Below, piece after piece: positions 61,190-64,000 of a DNA stretch of 64,000 bases (positions are counted from its first letter, which is position 1; the number at the start of each line of letters is the position of its first letter). Under the pieces are notes generated by a model, which was not told the DNA's origin, searched no databases, and saw nothing but the letters and a program-made list of their open reading frames with translations. This DNA is from Cycas panzhihuaensis (lineage: Eukaryota > Cycadophyta): assembly GCA_023213395.1 (NCBI GenBank), contig CM041465.1:189355741-189419740 (forward strand), written 5' to 3'. Made by a program: the position numbers and the translations under genes.

Positions 61190-61975
61190 TAGTAGTATCT
61201 TCCTTCTTCTTTAACTCCTTCCTCTTCTAGCAATCCTTCTTGAGGTTACCTATCTTACTGCAATGTTAATATCTTAGTTTACCCTTCTTTCCTTTTAACT
61301 TTGATCTTGATGTATCTTAGGAACTTTATCCTCTCTTCATAGATCTACCTCTTACTATCATGGCTTCTGATATGGAGGTTTCTAAATTGTATATCCTCCT
61401 CTCTTCTTCAGGCAGCAAGGCATTTACAATAGAGTCATAATCCAGCTCATTAGTAATACTGAAACTGATGGAGGTGATAATGTTATCCCAGGATTTAAGT
61501 AATGAGTATAACAAGGTTATTGCCTTATTTTCATCCTCTATATGTGTACTAATACTAGCCAACTGATATATAAGAGTATTAAAGATATTTAGATGGCTAG
61601 GAATTTTAATACCTTTCTTTATTCATAATTAGTATGGTTACCTCTTCAAGTAAATGTAATTAGTTACAGACTTTGCATATATAGGCTTTCTAACTTTGTC
61701 CATAATCCTACTACTATTTTCTCCATTACAATGTTAAATAGAACTTCATTCGCTAATCACTAATGTATCATGCTAAGGGCTCTTTTATCCATGTCCTCCC
61801 ATTCTTCATCAGTCATTCCCAATGGTTTCTTCAACTTGCCTTTTAGAGCTTTATACAATCTCTACTATACCAAAATGTCATATGCTTTGAGCTTTCACAA
61901 CTCGAAGTTATTTTTACTATTGAACTTCTCCACCTTAAACTTTTCATTTGTTACTTTCGCTATTTGATATAAAAT
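61190..61975 (-). pseudogene. Element E gag (decayed)
   Basis: Gag begins near 61975 on the minus strand (KFKVEKFNSKNNFEL at about 61945-61900), a short way from the 5' LTR. The stretch KALKGKLKKPLGMTDEEWED follows near 61860-61800. The UBN2 C-terminal part is open at 61326-61562 (DENKAITLLYSLLKSWDNI). A zinc knuckle, YXHCSKIGNLKKDC with one stop and His to Asn, lies near 61275-61230. Stops break it. Confidence 0.88.
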
Positions 61976-62020
61976 GAACTAACACCAAACCTTTCACATA
62001 CTTGCTATAAAATATGAGTG

Positions 62021-62034
62021 GCTCATATACCACA
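62021..62034 (-). other. Primer binding site of element E
   Basis: The minus strand reads TGTGGTATATGAGC next to the 5' LTR; TGGTATATGAGC is close to the initiator Met tRNA complement TGGTATCAGAGC. Confidence 0.75.
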
Positions 62035-62594
62035 GGTTGAAAAATCTAGGTCTAAATAACCAAAACTAGCCACCAAGATCTAACTATTTTGCAACAATAA
62101 CAAGGATTCAAAATTGTAATAAATGTAAGTATCTAAAACCAAAGATTATTCAATATACATAAGAATGTATACACATTACCTAATACATAGATTTTAATAT
62201 GGTAAAACCCTAGTAGAGTGCTAGGAAAATAGTAGCAACAACCACCAACCACCCACTCATAATGCAATGTAATACAATACAATATGATATAGTTACCCTT
62301 AAAATGGGTTACAAGAAAGACACACTAATCGTACCCATCAGATCTAGGCCTTTTTAATAAATGGCCAAGATTTCCTTTACAATTTCATAGGTTTTGAGTC
62401 ATAGCCTTTTGCTTTAGGGGATACTGCCCTTGAACCCCCATTATTGGGGGGGTATTCTATACCCCCTAAACCCCCCTTGACCAAGGGGCTGCCACCCCCC
62501 TTAGATCCCCTCAAGGAAAGATTGATGGGGATACTATAAAAATAAAGGTCTAAAAAATTAAAACCTTCTTATAATTATTGTCATATATCTAACA
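62035..62594 (-). repeat. 5' LTR of element E
   Basis: It pairs with 57341-57994. It starts GGTTGAAAAATC (from TG) and ends TATCTAACA before TAATA. A segment of about 95 bp near 62234 is missing relative to the 3' LTR. Confidence 0.92.
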
Positions 62595-62738
62595 TAATAT
62601 ATACAGAAGTATAATAGAAAATAACTAGGTATCAAAGTGTCAATAAGAGAATATTAACCTATAATACGAAAGTAAAAAATATTATGATAAAAAAATAAGT
62701 GTTGCCCTCTTATTTATAATTGTAGGGTGGGCATTATC
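62595..62738 (-). other. Element L flank between E and F2
   Basis: A short AT-rich stretch, probably the leader of L. No domain was found. TTATC at 62734-62738 would be one copy of the F2 target duplication; its partner lies outside the window. Confidence 0.4.
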
Positions 62739-63111
62739 TGGGATGTTTCTTCTTGCCAATACTCTCGAAATAGCAGAGAATTTGATAATCACAGTAGCTT
62801 CTTCTTATCCAATAGAGCAAACAAGCTAACTAAGAGTTTATAAGAACACCAAAGCACTAAATGATCACCAAAAGATAGAAAGTACTAGAGCACAATCTTT
62901 ATAAAAATGTTCTATCATGATAATTATCATTTACAATTTATGACCCTTATATAGACAAAATAGGGTCTTATACATGTAATCCTATTGGTGGCCTAAGCGG
63001 CCTTATATTCTATTAGATGGAAGTGCCCATGCATACTATTAGCCCACTAGATAGCACATGCACAAAGTTCCATAGTGGTTTACATAACTTAGCCATATAA
63101 GTTATGTAACA
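62739..63111 (-). repeat. 3' LTR of element F2
   Basis: Plus strand TGGGATGTTTCTTC to GTTATGTAACA, an inverted pair of ends. It shares the TATA-like region (TCTATATAAGG) and the GGCCTAAG/AAGGC blocks with F1. Confidence 0.93.
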
Positions 63112-63123
63112 AGTCCCTTTTCC

Positions 63124-64000
63124 TAAGATGCCAAGTCCTCGAGGCAGGTGAGATGCAGGTGCTTTTTGACAAACTCATCAGACTCCCAAGTTGCTTCGTC
63201 AGAGGTGTAGCCTATCCATTGTATCAAATATTCTGAAATGGATCGATTCCAGAGACATCATTATCTAGTAGCCAAGATATGTTCTTGAGGTACAGACAAG
63301 GTTTGCCCTTCATCCAAAATTGGAAAGGTTATCTGGGAAGTATGGGTTTTGCTTAGACACTTTCGAAGATAGGAGACATGAAAAACATTATGGATGTTTA
63401 TGGTGAGGGGAAGGTCGAGAGTATATACAACTTCAATAATACATTTAAGGACTTTATAGGGGCCATAATATCAAAGGATAAGTTTGTGATTCTTATGATG
63501 GCGAAGGGATTGTTGCTTATAAGGTTGGAGATGAAGAAATACCAGATCACCAATATTGAAGGAGTGATCAGAGCGGTAGTGATCTACTAATTGTTTCATT
63601 CGATTTTAGGCCATGGATAGGTTTTGTTTAAGGGTATGGAGAATTTGGTCCATATGCTATAATTTTTGTTGTACTACTGTCGTACAGAGGTTGGTAGCTA
63701 AGGTGTGGTAGGACGGAGGAGGATACCCATAGAGAGCCAAAAATGAGGACATTCCAATGGCTAAATAGTGTGAGGAGTTGTACTAATACTCAGTTAGAGC
63801 TAGCCATGATGTCCATTTAGACTGGTAGTCAAATGCAAAGCAACATAAGTAGGTCTCCAGAGTTTTTTAAAGGACCTCAGATTGGGCATCAGTCTATGGA
63901 TGATATGCAGAACTCATGTTAAATAATGTACCGGATGCGTGGAATAACTCTTGCCAAAAGGAGCTAGTAAATTTTAGGTTGCGATCGCATATAATGGTGG
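63124..64000 (-). pseudogene. Element F2 integrase and chromodomain-like tail (partial, decayed)
   Basis: The minus strand reads EYLIQWIGYTSDEATWE at about 63252-63202, a chromodomain-like block. NIHNVFHVSYLRKCL lies near 63410-63365 and a PYKQQSLRHHKNHKL reading near 63525-63475. The integrase core continues toward 64000. This is clearer than in F1 and helps to define the family. At least two stops lie within the tail. The plus-strand open frame 63378-63590 is its antisense. Confidence 0.88.

Larger units (their letters stand above)
57341..62594 (-). mobile_element. Element E: Ty1/copia retrotransposon nested in L
   Basis: LTRs at 57341-57994 (654 bp) and 62035-62594 (560 bp) are flanked by the exact duplication TAATA (57336-57340 and 62595-62599). 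The minus-strand order is 5' LTR, primer site, short leader, gag, protease, integrase, RT, RNase H, polypurine tract, 3' LTR. Length is 5.25 kb, a normal copia size. The unequal LTR lengths come from a loss of about 95 bp in the right copy. Coding parts are the most legible of the copia elements here but remain broken. Confidence 0.95.
62739..64000 (-). mobile_element. Element F2: 3' end of an F-family gypsy element (partial)
   Basis: The 3' LTR (62739-63111) is the reverse-complement relative of the F1 LTRs and keeps the TGTTACATAAC start. The polypurine tract GGAAAAGGGACT (63112-63123) follows, then the integrase C-terminal and chromodomain-like region on the minus strand. The copy is cut by the window edge. 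The same family as F1, in opposite orientation, about 28 kb away. Confidence 0.92.

Noticed and set aside
28341-63111. Inverted repeats as ends of a giant DNA transposon
   Set aside because: The inverted similarity is F1 against F2 LTRs, each with its own polypurine tract and pol; not transposon ends.
794-64000. Fungal repeat-induced point mutation
   Set aside because: The C-to-T bias could suggest it, but families and nesting are of plant type; methylcytosine deamination is enough.

Overview
The window looks like intergenic heterochromatin from a large, repeat-rich seed-plant genome. It is strongly AT-rich. I found no intact host gene, no rRNA or tRNA gene and no bacterial signal. Almost everything is decayed LTR retrotransposon of two superfamilies: Ty1/copia (protease, integrase, RT, RNase H order) and Ty3/gypsy (RT, RNase H, integrase, chromodomain-like tail). 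The plant assignment rests on initiator-Met-tRNA-type primer sites, nesting and the family types. No species can be named.

Layout. 1-720: a segment that keeps many CpG sites and resembles no element. 794-11241: element B (minus), a non-coding LTR element interrupted by copia element A (1352-8615, minus, TSD AAATC). 11312-13349: an LTR-like scrap and a 5'-half copia fragment G (minus). About 13750-14060: a possible tRNA-derived SINE. 15600-19700: Tekay/Del-like gypsy H (plus) with a 1.45-kb LTR. 20029-39714: gypsy I (plus), split by copia K (21883-36076, minus, TSD GACTA), itself split by gypsy F1 (28341-35020, plus, TSD ATGGC). 39715-40880: orphan gypsy integrase J. 42400-42819: gag of an older gypsy L (minus), split by gypsy D (42820-57122, minus, TSD TCCTT). 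D is split by copia C (43600-51367, minus, TSD GCTTG). L continues at 57123 and carries copia E (57341-62594, minus, TSD TAATA). 62739-64000: 3' end of F2 (minus), a second member of the F family, which runs off the window.

The five exact 5-bp target-site duplications, found where the LTR boundaries predict them, make the nesting order firm: L, then D, then C; I, then K, then F1; B, then A; and E into L. Every polyprotein carries many stops and frameshifts. Many stops are TAG/TAA or TGA where the family has Gln, Arg or Trp, and the terminal CA of many LTRs reads TA, as expected of methylated-cytosine decay. No element appears able to move by itself.

I did not find a convincing new biological system. 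The most unusual structures are an inverted copy of the LTR end inside the F1 3' LTR, the coding-free element B with a doubled primer-site motif, 2.2-kb leaders shared by three copia elements, a G-quadruplex-like tract in an E LTR, and an H LTR with internal sequence on both sides. Domain edges given as approximate come from reading translations by eye.
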